Shown here: positions 14,491 to 22,611 of the stretch, piece after piece
Layout of the letters: every line of letters begins with the position of its first letter
How positions within the stretch are numbered: position 1 is the stretch's first letter
NCBI GenBank assembly: GCA_030539395.1
Contig: JAUNSC010000005.1
Span: 1 to 41,694, forward strand
DNA: 41,694 bases
Reading direction: 5' to 3'
DNA from: Eubacteriales bacterium
GTDB taxonomy: Bacteria > Bacillota > Clostridia > Lachnospirales > Lachnospiraceae
Translations under genes and position numbers: made by a program
Notes under the pieces: model-generated
The model's input: only the letters and a program-made list of their open reading frames with translations
Told to the model about the DNA's origin: nothing
Databases searched by the model: none

Positions 14491-15579
14491 GATTTCTGTT
14501 TTATTTTGGAAAGAAGCAGTAGCCGTTGCGCCATAACCTTTTCTGTTTTCCAGTGTAAGTGTTCCTCCATGTTTCAGGCATAGCGTCTGGCTGCTGTATA
14601 GACCCATACCAAAGTGTGCGGAATCTTCTTTCATTTTTCCAAACGGTTTCGGACCGTTCTGTATTAACTCCACAGGATAACCTGGGCCATCGTCTGTAAC
14701 TGATAGAAGCAAAAAGTTTTTTTTCTGTTCCAGACGAATTGTAATTTTACTTTTTGCAAACCGAGTCGCATTTCCAATCAGATTTTCTGCAACGGTTAGA
14801 AACAATCCATGATCTAATTGTATTGTTCCATTATCAGGTGTGGAAACAGACAGATCTAATGCTCCTGCAAGGATTTTTGCCGTTTCCTCCAATTCAGAAT
14901 GTAGTAGAGAATATGAACATTCGTTTATCCGCACCGGCATTTGTTCTAATCTCTGGATGCTGCTCATAGCTTCTACATACTGTTCAATCCGTAATGTGTA
15001 GCTTTCCAACCTGTCGATGGCCAGTTCATCTGCTGTACCCCGCCGCAGTATTTTTACAGTTCCCTTTAAGACTGTGATCGGATTGCGTAAATCATGGGAA
15101 AAGGCGGCATTTAGTCTTTTGCGTTCTTCTGCCTGCCGCCATAGTTCCTGATTTGATTTCAGAAGTTCTTCCCGCATGGTATCAAAGGCGGCGCAAAGCT
15201 GGCCTAATTCGTCATCAGAACGAACCGGCATGAAAAAGTCAAGATCGTGGTTCTGAATCCGTGTAATTCCATTATGCAGTGCGGCAATCGGATGTTTCAA
15301 TTTGATATGGTAATATAAAATGCCGGATAGAGCCAGCCCGCCCATAGGGAGAACAATGCAGGACACAATTTGAATGATACCAAACATCGACAATATACTT
15401 TGCTGGGACACTGTGGGCGTTTCCAGCTTAATGGCTGAACCGTCTGCTAAAATTTCTATCCCACCAGTGGGAAAGGTGCTGCTAATCGAATTGCATACCA
15501 TAAAGACCAACCCTACCAGCAGGAGAGCCAACAAAACACAGGAAGCAGACAGAACGAGAAAAGTTTTCTTTAGCTCCAT
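14476..15579 (-). CDS. sensor histidine kinase
   Basis: This 367-residue kinase starts at the ATG (MELKKTF) five bases after the regulator stop; longer starts at TTG/GTG inside the regulator gene are less likely. It has transmembrane helices at about 7-29 and 66-90 flanking a short outside loop of about 35 residues. A HAMP-like linker follows (about 91-145), then the H box SHDLRNPITVLKG (H162), the N box ENLIGNATRF, and G boxes TDDGPGYPV and HFGMGLYSS. Such a small sensor loop suggests sensing within the membrane or through a partner such as the neighbouring ABC permease. It is encoded between the regulator and the transporter, consistent with an antimicrobial-peptide or cell-envelope response. 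The stimulus is unknown. Confidence 0.88.
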   Translation of the reverse strand: MELKKTFLVLSASCVLLALLLVGLVFMVCNSISSTFPTGGIEILADGSAIKLETPTVSQQSILSMFGIIQIVSCIVLPMGGLALSGILYYHIKLKHPIAALHNGITRIQNHDLDFFMPVRSDDELGQLCAAFDTMREELLKSNQELWRQAEERKRLNAAFSHDLRNPITVLKGTVKILRRGTADELAIDRLESYTLRIEQYVEAMSSIQRLEQMPVRINECSYSLLHSELEETAKILAGALDLSVSTPDNGTIQLDHGLFLTVAENLIGNATRFAKSKITIRLEQKKNFLLLSVTDDGPGYPVELIQNGPKPFGKMKEDSAHFGMGLYSSQTLCLKHGGTLTLENRKGYGATATASFQNKTEILSNF

Positions 15580-15584
15580 ATTTT

Positions 15585-16256
15585 TCAGACGTTCCACCGA
15601 TAACCGCACCCCCAAACTGTATCAATATAACTGTGAAGTGTACAAGCAGCCAACTTCGCCCGGATTTTTCTGATATGTTCCATGATGGTATCGCTGCTGC
15701 CAGCGCCATCAAGTCCCCACACCGCTTCATAAATCCGCTCTCGGTCAAATACCTGTCCGGCGTTCAGCGAAAGCAGCTCCACAATATCAAATTCCCTTTT
15801 TGATAAAGCAACAGGCTCTCCGGAGACCGTAACAGTACGTGCGGAATAATCAATCGCCAGCTCACCAAAAAATCGAATTGCCGCTTTATTCCTATGTCGC
15901 TGCTCCCTCCGCAAATGTGCTGCAACTCTTGCACCTAATTCGTCCAGATCAAAGGGCTTGATAATGTAATCATCTGCGCCTGCTTGAAGTCCAATGATTT
16001 TATCTGAAGATTCCACCCGCGCCGTAAGGAAAAGAATCGGGCAGGTAATAAGTTCCCGTATTTTCTGACAAAGGGTCAGCCCGTCCATATCGGGCATATT
16101 GATGTCAAGCAAAATCAAGTCAGGTTGATTTGCTAACTTTTGAAGCGCCTCATTTCCATTGAAAGCAGTAATTACATCATAGTATTGGGAAAAGTAACTT
16201 GTCATCATATCTACAATTCCATGTTCATCATCAACAATGAGAAGTTTTTGTTTCAT
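15585..16256 (-). CDS. OmpR-family response regulator
   Basis: This 223-residue protein has a receiver domain with DD (9-10), phospho-acceptor D51 (LILLDINMP) and the switch Thr and Lys in FLTARVESSDK and YIIKPFDLDEL. A winged-helix DNA-binding domain follows (about 125-220, with SKREFDIVELLSLN and the wing WGCGYRW). It is the first gene of the minus-strand module. A 20-bp site with two 11-bp spaced TTGAG half-sites lies about 43-62 bp upstream (16299-16318) and a near copy stands before the ABC genes, consistent with control of its own promoter and of the transporter. The ligand of the pathway is not known. Confidence 0.92.
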   Translation of the reverse strand: MKQKLLIVDDEHGIVDMMTSYFSQYYDVITAFNGNEALQKLANQPDLILLDINMPDMDGLTLCQKIRELITCPILFLTARVESSDKIIGLQAGADDYIIKPFDLDELGARVAAHLRREQRHRNKAAIRFFGELAIDYSARTVTVSGEPVALSKREFDIVELLSLNAGQVFDRERIYEAVWGLDGAGSSDTIMEHIRKIRAKLAACTLHSYIDTVWGCGYRWNV

Positions 16257-16298
16257 TCTACCATCTCCATTTATTACTCATAATTCATCATATCAACC

Positions 16299-16318
16299 AA
16301 ATCTCAAAAAACGCTCAA
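16299..16318 (-). promoter_or_regulatory. candidate response-regulator site upstream of its own gene
   Basis: The plus strand reads AAATCTCAAAAAACGCTCAA, 18 of 20 identical with 14471-14490. Two TTGAG half-sites with an 11-bp period face the regulator gene. Confidence 0.6.
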
Positions 16319-16688
16319 ATTTCAGATATTGGTAGAAACCTCTTAATCAAATTTTTTTGCCTTATTGATTTTAATTATAAAGTCTCCTATCTGTTGATAA
16401 GTTCAGTATGGTACAGACAGGGAGAAAAATCAAGCAGAGAGGTAATAGCTTTGGTCCGCGCCCTGCTGTCCATGGTATTGGTTTTTGGAACATTATCTTT
16501 ATTCTTTGGATGCAGGTTCAGCGGTTCCTAATGCTTTTTGTAGTCTGGCAGATTTCATGTTATACTGAGAAAAACAGATTGTATGGGGATGTCACATTTG
16601 ATGGAGAAAAATATGACGGCAGTATCAGTCAAAATCAAATGATGCGTCCGCCGGTAAAACGGTAAATTTCCTGTTTAATTTTAATGTA
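16319..16688. other. intergenic stretch with a doubtful 85-codon ORF
   Basis: About 370 bp lies between the two-component module and the sigma gene. An ATG at 16408 opens 85 codons, but it has no good ribosome site and an unusual composition. In another frame the stretch LLSMVLVFGTLSLFFGC looks like a lipoprotein signal that stops soon after, so this may be a broken lipoprotein gene. I would not annotate it as functional. Confidence 0.3.
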
Positions 16689-16720
16689 GTGTAACCTTTT
16701 TAAATATTTTCCCTCTATAA
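16689..16720 (+). promoter_or_regulatory. candidate ECF-type promoter for the sigma/anti-sigma pair
   Basis: TGTAACCTTTTT at 16690-16701, then CTCTATAA at 16713-16720. A TGTAACC box with this spacing is typical of autoregulated ECF sigma genes in Clostridia. Inferred from pattern only. Confidence 0.5.
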
Positions 16721-16752
16721 GGGTGAGGATGCCGCTTGGGGGTGAGATTTGA

Positions 16753-17307
16753 ATGGAGGATGAAAAAATCATAGAATTGTTTTTTCTGCGTGATGAGAGA
16801 GCTATTGCAGAAACAGAAGCATTGTATGGTGCAAAGCTTTATCGGATTGCTGATAAAATTTTGCGTAACAGTGAAGATGCAGAGGAGAGTGTCAGCGATA
16901 CTTACTTAAGCGCATGGAACACAATTCCGCCGCAAAAGCCGGTATACTTTTTTGCATATCTTGCCAGAATTTGCCGTCACTTTGCATTTGGAAAACTGGA
17001 CTGGAAGAATGCAGAAAAACGAAGAGCGGATATAGTTGAGCTGACTTTAGAAATGGAACGGTGTATTCCTGATAAAGGTTTTGTTATGGACATGGACGGA
17101 AAAGAAATCGGCAGATTGCTTGATTGCTTCCTCGATGGATTGCCGTATGAAAAAAGGATGATTTTTATACGCCGCTATTGGTACACAGATACTATTCAGG
17201 AAATCTCAGCCCGTTACGGTATCAGTCAAAGTAAAGTAAAAACATGTTTGCATCGTACCCGAAAAAAACTGCACGATTTTTTAGAATGTGAGGGAGTGAA
17301 TTTATGA
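16753..17307 (+). CDS. ECF-subfamily RNA polymerase sigma factor
   Basis: This 184-residue sigma factor has region 2 at about 15-85 (EALYGAKLYRIADKILRNSE and DTYLSAWNTIPP) and region 4 at about 125-178 (DTIQEISARYGISQSKVKTC), joined by a linker. Such factors direct RNA polymerase to stress promoters and are held off by an anti-sigma partner. GGGGGTGAG lies before the ATG at 16753. The stop overlaps the next start by four bases (ATGA), so the pair is translationally coupled. A TGTAACC-type promoter upstream suggests autoregulation. Confidence 0.92.
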   Translation: MEDEKIIELFFLRDERAIAETEALYGAKLYRIADKILRNSEDAEESVSDTYLSAWNTIPPQKPVYFFAYLARICRHFAFGKLDWKNAEKRRADIVELTLEMERCIPDKGFVMDMDGKEIGRLLDCFLDGLPYEKRMIFIRRYWYTDTIQEISARYGISQSKVKTCLHRTRKKLHDFLECEGVNL

Positions 17308-18383
17308 AGGGTATAGATTTGATGGAAGGTATGAGCTTTATCGATGATCGCTTTATCAATGAGGCTGAAAGTGAGAAACCGGATCGCATTAAGAAAGAGC
17401 ATGATGTTCAGGATGCCGATATGTTGCTTTTTTGGAGTAGATGGAGAATCGTTGTTGCTTCTGCTGCAATTATTTGCGTACTTTCTATTCCTGTTTTTGC
17501 AGCAGCTGTTCCGGCATTTTATGAACAATTATATTTACTTTTGCCCGCGACAGCACAATACTTCAAACCTGTTCAAAAATCTTGCGAGGATAATGGGATC
17601 CGTATGGAAGTGGCGGCAGTACATATACGTGAGAATATTGCTGAAATTTATATAGCTATGCAAGATTTGAAAGATACCCGGATAGATGCCAATATTGATC
17701 TTTTTGACAGCTACAGTATTCACACACCCTTTGACTGCACAGGACATTGCAAGTCGGCAGGTTATGATTCGTCAACAGAAACTGCGACTTTTCTTGTCAC
17801 GATCGAGTTGTGGGATAAACAACATATCGAGGGTGATAAACTTACATTTTCTGTTCACGAGTTTTTGACCGGCAGGCAAAAATATGAAGGAGTTATAGAG
17901 GGCGTTGATTTTCTCAATGTTAAAGAAAATCCTGCAACACGGATTGTTTATCCCAGAGGGCTCAGTGGAAAAGAGATTATTGAAAAAAATGCAGGCGCTG
18001 CCACAGAAGAAGGCCTGGTTGTTTTAAAACCTGAACAGACAGGAATCTCTCCGGTTGATGGGATAATGATAACAGGTATCGGATACATTGAAGGCCGTCT
18101 TCATGTGCAGGTATATTATGAGGATGTTCTCAAAACGGATAATCATGGCTCAGTTGCCCTGAAAAATAAAGGGAGTGGAGATATGATCATTTGCCATGGA
18201 AGCGCTTCATTTTTTGATGAAGAAAAGGAAGGAAGTTATGAAGACTATATCTTTACCGAAATACCTGCTAAAGAACTCTGCAATTATGAGTTATATGGTG
18301 AATTTATTACTTATGATGACTCGGTGGATGGAAACTGGAGCGTTACCGTTCCGTTGGAAAACTGGACAAATGTCTCCAAATGA
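17304..18383 (+). CDS. DUF4179 membrane protein, probable anti-sigma factor
   Basis: These 359 residues start with a short cytoplasmic part (about 1-47), then one transmembrane helix (IVVASAAIICVLSIPVFAA, about 50-70), a conserved stretch just outside (VPAFYEQLYLLLPATAQYFKP) typical of DUF4179, and a beta-rich outside domain (about 85-359). DUF4179 proteins sit next to ECF sigma factors and are thought to bind them at the membrane and release them on an envelope signal. The start overlaps the sigma stop. A zinc-binding ZAS motif is not seen, so this is not the classical type. The signal is unknown. Confidence 0.88.
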   Translation: MKGIDLMEGMSFIDDRFINEAESEKPDRIKKEHDVQDADMLLFWSRWRIVVASAAIICVLSIPVFAAAVPAFYEQLYLLLPATAQYFKPVQKSCEDNGIRMEVAAVHIRENIAEIYIAMQDLKDTRIDANIDLFDSYSIHTPFDCTGHCKSAGYDSSTETATFLVTIELWDKQHIEGDKLTFSVHEFLTGRQKYEGVIEGVDFLNVKENPATRIVYPRGLSGKEIIEKNAGAATEEGLVVLKPEQTGISPVDGIMITGIGYIEGRLHVQVYYEDVLKTDNHGSVALKNKGSGDMIICHGSASFFDEEKEGSYEDYIFTEIPAKELCNYELYGEFITYDDSVDGNWSVTVPLENWTNVSK

Positions 18384-18394
18384 TCATGGGCTGA

Positions 18395-19282
18395 CTAGAG
18401 AGACACATCATCTATACACACTGTTTTCCCCAGGATTTCCCGGGAAGCATACAGTGACAGATCGTTTCGCGCAGCGATGCTCCATTTTGCAAGCTTCATG
18501 CATCGATTTTCAATTTCAATGCCTGTAATGCCGGAAGGATGGATACAGCTTCCGGTATTCAGATAGGGGGAGTCAGGACTTCCTGCCATGGGATGGTGTG
18601 TGTGCCCGGCAATCAGAATATGATGATTTTGCTTTGCCCAGCCGGACAGGATCTGCTCTGATTGTTTCTTCTTTCTATTGTTTTTTGCAGCGCTGGTGGG
18701 ATCAGGAACGCCAATGCACTCAAGAGGTTTCCAGATATAACGGACGAGGAATCGTGCCAGACGCCAGAAAGTACTGTTTAACGGATCTGCCTGGTGTCCG
18801 TGGGTCAGATAGATGTCTTTCTTTCCCAGGCAATCATACAGGATGATACCGGGGTAAAAGGTGATATGAGGAAAAAGCGGACGTTCACCCATTGCGTGTT
18901 CGCAGTAGAAGGTATGAAAATACTTTTCCGGATATCCTGGATTTTTTTTGACAATATCATGGTTTCCGTATATAGCATAAAAGCGCCCGGATTCGTAAAA
19001 CTTTGCCATCATATCAAAACTTTGCCGGTGCATTTCTTTGATTTTCTGAAATGAACGGTTTTCCCAGAGCTCATCTCCGTCACCCAGTTCCAGATAGGTG
19101 AACCCCCTGTTATAGTAGTAGTTTAGTGCAGCCAGGTACAGATATTCATTTTTTAGAAAATTATCATTGGTATTACCGGTTCCCCGATGACAGTCAGAAA
19201 ACAAAATGTATTTAGAATAATGATTCAGAGGAAGCCGAAGGGCTCTCTCAAAGGTTTTAGAAATACGGGAATAGGAGCTCAT
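18395..19282 (-). CDS. calcineurin-like metallophosphoesterase
   Basis: This 295-residue enzyme carries the metal-binding motifs of the family in order: SDCHRGTGN (about 29-37), GDGDELW, YGNHD, a THGHQADP block and AGHTHHP. These hold two metal ions for phosphoester hydrolysis. No signal peptide is visible, so it is cytoplasmic. Related bacterial proteins act on UDP-sugar or lipid phosphates or on nucleotides; the substrate is unknown. The start overlaps the stop of the DUF4474-like gene by four bases, so the two are co-expressed. The YPEKYFHTFYCEH and TFWRLARFLVRYIWKPLE stretches, aromatic and basic, could be a membrane-surface-binding part. Confidence 0.88.
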   Translation of the reverse strand: MSSYSRISKTFERALRLPLNHYSKYILFSDCHRGTGNTNDNFLKNEYLYLAALNYYYNRGFTYLELGDGDELWENRSFQKIKEMHRQSFDMMAKFYESGRFYAIYGNHDIVKKNPGYPEKYFHTFYCEHAMGERPLFPHITFYPGIILYDCLGKKDIYLTHGHQADPLNSTFWRLARFLVRYIWKPLECIGVPDPTSAAKNNRKKKQSEQILSGWAKQNHHILIAGHTHHPMAGSPDSPYLNTGSCIHPSGITGIEIENRCMKLAKWSIAARNDLSLYASREILGKTVCIDDVSL

Positions 19283-20160
19283 TGTATAAATCCTCTTTTC
19301 AGGTGCAGCATGTGACGAAATGCAGCGGGAAGATAGTAATATAGATATAAAATGCGATCCGGAGTGCAGTCACAGGATCGGGTGATCAGACAATACATAC
19401 GGCAGGACAGACGGTTCTGAAGGCTGGACCACCAGATGATAAGGCGGCAGACTTCTGGCTGATCCGTTTTTGGAGAGGAGAAACAGAAGGAAACGGTAAG
19501 ATTACAGATATTCAGTTCGCATTTCTCATATCCGGACCGGAGCATTTCTGTAACAAAACTCTGCAGCATACAGTGATCTGGAAAAGTGAGGGAGCAGTTC
19601 AGGACAAGATCTTTTGGTCTGGAATAACTGCCCATGCAAAAGCCGGTCAGCCACCAGTGATTTTCATGGACAGAGAACAGCTTTTTTCCGTTATGGAACA
19701 GTTCCATGGAGAGTGGGAAAAGTTCGCTGTCTGAAATGCTGTGGAATAAAGTTTTGGTATAGTGATCGGGGGAAATCAGGGCATCTGCCTGATAGATACC
19801 GATTTCAGCACCTGTATTGATACCATATTGTCCTTTCCAGAATTCAATCAGCCAGGTCTGGCCGTCACAGGAAAAGTAGATTGGTTCACAGTCAAAAACC
19901 ATATTGAATCGGGGTGCAGATTTATCAAACAGGGCACAGTAGCCGAATTGACGCTGCCAGGCATTCAGGGTGGATGTCATTATATCTTCCTGACAGTGGT
20001 AGGAAAAGCCGAAGGGCTGCGTCAGTTCATCTAATAATCGGATTTTTTCACAGACATCCATGCTGCGGAGCTTTTTTAAAATTCTCTTTTTTCTGTGATG
20101 ATTCAAAAGAAAAAAGAGGACGCATATAATAAATAATAAAATTCCAGATAGCAAATACAT
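19279..20160 (-). CDS. DUF4474-like membrane-anchored protein
   Basis: This 293-residue protein has one N-terminal membrane helix (LSGILLFIICVLFFLLNHH, about 4-22) and then a soluble domain. The FDCEPIYFSCDGQTWLIEFW and KGQYGINTGAEIGIYQ stretches match DUF4474, a family of unknown function in Firmicutes, frequently with several Trp and Cys. AAGGGAA precedes the ATG. It shares a four-base overlap with the metallophosphoesterase, suggesting a two-gene unit in which this protein places or regulates the enzyme at the membrane. That link is inference. Confidence 0.72.
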   Translation of the reverse strand: MYLLSGILLFIICVLFFLLNHHRKKRILKKLRSMDVCEKIRLLDELTQPFGFSYHCQEDIMTSTLNAWQRQFGYCALFDKSAPRFNMVFDCEPIYFSCDGQTWLIEFWKGQYGINTGAEIGIYQADALISPDHYTKTLFHSISDSELFPLSMELFHNGKKLFSVHENHWWLTGFCMGSYSRPKDLVLNCSLTFPDHCMLQSFVTEMLRSGYEKCELNICNLTVSFCFSSPKTDQPEVCRLIIWWSSLQNRLSCRMYCLITRSCDCTPDRILYLYYYLPAAFRHMLHLKRGFIQ

Positions 20161-20241
20161 AGCAAAATTCCCTTTTGGGGATTTTAATTTATGATATGCG
20201 GCTGTTGTATTTGATGTTACAGGGCGATTTGTCTGGATATG

Positions 20242-20271
20242 TTGATTTTAGCTGCCTGAGTGCTGTATAAT
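20242..20271 (+). promoter_or_regulatory. sigma-A type promoter for the CXXC/ferredoxin genes
   Basis: TTGATT (20242-20247) and TATAAT (20266-20271) are separated by 18 bp, 32 bp before the ATG at 20303. Confidence 0.6.
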
Positions 20272-20302
20272 TGATTCTATATTATCTGAAAGGAGAAGAG
20301 TG

Positions 20303-20452
20303 ATGAAAAAATGGCTGCGGTCTTCCTGGAGCGGGATCGGAATTGCGGTTCTGGGAATCGGAATGATGGCGTATGGTATTTACCGTGGTGAAATGGCGGT
20401 GGTACTGACAAAAGCGATTAATATATGTCTGGAGTGTATTGGAATTGGATAA
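20303..20452 (+). CDS. CD1871A-type CXXC motif mini-protein
   Basis: This is a 49-residue protein with a Lys/Trp/Arg start, one hydrophobic helix (GIGIAVLGIGMMAYGIYRG), then AKAINICLECIGIG-type sequence with a CLEC motif at the end. It fits the CD1871A family of short CXXC membrane peptides found in Clostridia. AAGGAG sits just before the ATG. The last codons overlap the start of the polyferredoxin gene, a strong sign that the two products work together, for example as a thiol/disulfide partner in electron transfer at the membrane. The exact role is not known. Confidence 0.82.
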   Translation: MKKWLRSSWSGIGIAVLGIGMMAYGIYRGEMAVVLTKAINICLECIGIG

Positions 20453-21302
20453 GAAGAAAAAAATAAGTGAATGGCCGCGTCACAGGCTGCAGGCTCTCTG
20501 GGCGCTGCTGACGAACAGCTATCTGACCGGTTTTGTTCAGGGGAAAATATATAAGGGAAATTTGAAAAATCTTTGTGTTCCGGGAATGAATTGTTACTCG
20601 TGCCCCGGGGCACTGGGGGCCTGCCCTGTCGGGGCTATGCAGGCGGTTATCGGCAGCTGGAATTTCAAATTTGCTTTTTATGTGGCAGGATTTCTTATGC
20701 TTGCAGGAGCGCTGATGGGACGCTTTGTATGCGGATGGCTTTGTCCTTTCGGATTAATCCAGGATTTGATTCACAAAATCCCGTTTCCGAAAAAAATCAA
20801 AACATTCCGGTGGGATAAGCTTTTAAGGAAGCTGAAGTATGTGATCCTTGTGGTTTTTGTAATACTGCTTCCGCTGTTTTTGGTGGATATCCTGGGGCAG
20901 GGGGCGCCGTATTTCTGCAAGCTGATCTGCCCTGTGGGAACGTTGGAGGGCGGTCTTCCTCTTGTATTGCTGAATAAGTCTCTTCGAAGCGCTATTGGCT
21001 GGCTGTATGCATGGAAAATGGTCCTGCTGGCTGTTACTATTTTTTTGTCCATCATTATTTACCGGCCTTTCTGTAAATACATATGTCCCCTCGGGGCAAT
21101 TTACTCGGTATTCAATCCGATATCTGTATTTAAGTACCGGGTTGATAAAGAAAAGTGCATAGACTGCGGTGCCTGTACAAGAGCCTGTAAGATGCAGGTT
21201 GATCCTCTTTTGAATGTCAACCATCCGGAATGCATCCGCTGCGGACAGTGTAAAAAGATTTGTCCAACCGGAGCGATATCAAATTCAAAATGCATTAAGT
21301 GA
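20445..21302 (+). CDS. 4Fe-4S binding membrane protein (NapH/YccM-like polyferredoxin)
   Basis: This protein of about 285 residues has several membrane helices and many cysteine clusters: NCYSCPGALGACPVG near residue 45, CGWLCPFG, CKLICPVG and CKYICPLG in loops between helices, and two ferredoxin motifs near the C-terminus (CIDCGACTRACKM and CIRCGQCKKICPTGAI). This is the layout of NapH/RnfB-related electron carriers that pass electrons through the membrane. Two TTG starts are possible, 20439 and 20445; I prefer 20445 because the GGAG at 20431 is then properly spaced. The start overlaps the CXXC mini-protein gene. The likely role is delivering electrons to an extracytoplasmic partner; none is visible in this window. 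Confidence 0.85.
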   Translation: MDKKKKISEWPRHRLQALWALLTNSYLTGFVQGKIYKGNLKNLCVPGMNCYSCPGALGACPVGAMQAVIGSWNFKFAFYVAGFLMLAGALMGRFVCGWLCPFGLIQDLIHKIPFPKKIKTFRWDKLLRKLKYVILVVFVILLPLFLVDILGQGAPYFCKLICPVGTLEGGLPLVLLNKSLRSAIGWLYAWKMVLLAVTIFLSIIIYRPFCKYICPLGAIYSVFNPISVFKYRVDKEKCIDCGACTRACKMQVDPLLNVNHPECIRCGQCKKICPTGAISNSKCIK

Positions 21303-21369
21303 AACAGGATGCAGAGCAGCTAAACGCAATTTACGGTAAAATACGGACAACATGTGGAAAATGAAAGAC

Positions 21370-21398
21370 TTGTATTTAAAAATGTTTTTTGATACATT
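21370..21398 (+). promoter_or_regulatory. promoter of nahK
   Basis: TTGTAT (21370-21375), a 17-bp spacer and TACATT (21393-21398) lie 38 bp before the ATG at 21436. Confidence 0.55.
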
Positions 21399-21435
21399 AA
21401 GATTAAAACGTTAAAACAATAATGGAAGGGAAATC

Positions 21436-22554
21436 ATGATGGCAAAAACAACAGAGGAACGAATGGATGAGGTTATAGAAGCATACGGATTTGAGGGGAC
21501 GTTAGTTTCCAATCAGCCGTTTGGAAATGGACACATCAATGACACCAGGGTTTTGCTCTATGAGATCGGCAGAATGGGACGTCTGAGAGTCATTTTGCAG
21601 AGAATAAACCGGAATGTATTTAAAAATCCTGAACAGCTCATGGAAAACATTGTAAATGTGACGGCGTATCTGCGCAGGAAGATTGAGGAAAAAGGAGGAG
21701 ATCCTTTAAGAGAGACTTTAAATGTGATTCCCGCCAGAGATGGAAAATTCTTCTATAAAGATTCACAGGAAGAATACTGGAGAGCCTATACTTTTATTAC
21801 CGATGCAAGCTGCTATGATGTGGTGGAAAACCAGAATGATTTCTATGAAACGGCTCTGGCATTCGGAAATTTTCAGGCGCTTTTGGCAGATTATCCTGCA
21901 GAGACGCTGCATGAGACGATTGAGAAATTCCATGATACAAGAAATAGATTTGCTGTCTTTAAAAAGGCAGTGGAAGATGATGTAATGGGAAGGGCAGAGA
22001 GTGTCCGCAGAGAAATTGAGTTTGTTCTGGAACGCGAAAAAGATGCAAATTTCTTTTCAGAACTGATTGAAAAGAAGGAAATCCCGATTCGTGTAACTCA
22101 TAATGACACAAAACTGAATAACATCATGATTGACAATAAAACAGGAAAAGGGGTTTGTGTGATTGACCTGGATACAGTTATGCCGGGACTTGCAATGTAT
22201 GATTTCGGCGATTCTATCCGTTTTGGAGCCAGCACCGGAGAAGAGGACGAGAAAGACCTGGATAAGGTAAGCTGCGATATGGAATTATTCGAATTATATA
22301 CAAAGGGATTCTTGAAGGGATGTGACGGAAAACTGACTTCCAGAGAAATTGAACTGATGCCAATGGGAGCCAAAGTCATGACTTATGAGTGCGGAATACG
22401 TTTCCTCACAGATTATCTGCAGGGAGATGTATACTTCAGGATTCACAGACCGGAACACAACCTTGACCGCTGCCGGACACAGCTTAAGCTGGTTGCAGAC
22501 ATGGAAAAGAAATGGCAGACAATGCAGGAAATTGTGGCAAAATATAATAAGTAA
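21436..22554 (+). CDS. nahK: N-acetylhexosamine 1-kinase
   Basis: The enzyme phosphorylates N-acetylglucosamine or N-acetylgalactosamine at C1 with ATP, the second step of the galacto-N-biose/lacto-N-biose pathway. The 372 residues show an aminoglycoside-phosphotransferase fold very close to Bifidobacterium NahK: NQPFGNGHINDTRVLL (about 26-41), the catalytic block VTHNDTKLNNIMID (D224), DLDTVMPG (about 244-251), FGDSIRFGASTGEEDEKDL, and the late ECGIRFLTDYLQGDVYF motif. GGAAGGG precedes two adjacent Met codons (21436, 21439). It has its own promoter and a terminator shared with the AraC gene, so it is transcribed apart from the transporter operon while belonging to the same pathway (the GH112 phosphorylase is at 27176). 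Confidence 0.92.
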   Translation: MMAKTTEERMDEVIEAYGFEGTLVSNQPFGNGHINDTRVLLYEIGRMGRLRVILQRINRNVFKNPEQLMENIVNVTAYLRRKIEEKGGDPLRETLNVIPARDGKFFYKDSQEEYWRAYTFITDASCYDVVENQNDFYETALAFGNFQALLADYPAETLHETIEKFHDTRNRFAVFKKAVEDDVMGRAESVRREIEFVLEREKDANFFSELIEKKEIPIRVTHNDTKLNNIMIDNKTGKGVCVIDLDTVMPGLAMYDFGDSIRFGASTGEEDEKDLDKVSCDMELFELYTKGFLKGCDGKLTSREIELMPMGAKVMTYECGIRFLTDYLQGDVYFRIHRPEHNLDRCRTQLKLVADMEKKWQTMQEIVAKYNK

Positions 22555-22571
22555 ATATAGTAGATAGAAAT

Positions 22572-22611
22572 AAAATAAGTAGAAAAAGGAACGCCTTTTT
22601 CTACTTATTTT
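22572..22611. terminator. bidirectional terminator between nahK and the AraC gene
   Basis: An 18-bp perfect stem (22572-22589 with 22594-22611) with a 4-nt loop serves both convergent genes. The AraC-gene stop codon lies inside the stem. Confidence 0.9.

Noticed and set aside
16408-16665. An 85-codon ORF before the sigma factor gene
   Set aside because: It has a weak ribosome site and odd composition, while a lipoprotein-like signal is found in another frame; probably a decayed sequence.
21400-21425. AAAACGTT sequence before nahK as operator
   Set aside because: The symmetry covers only six bases (AACGTT) and does not extend.
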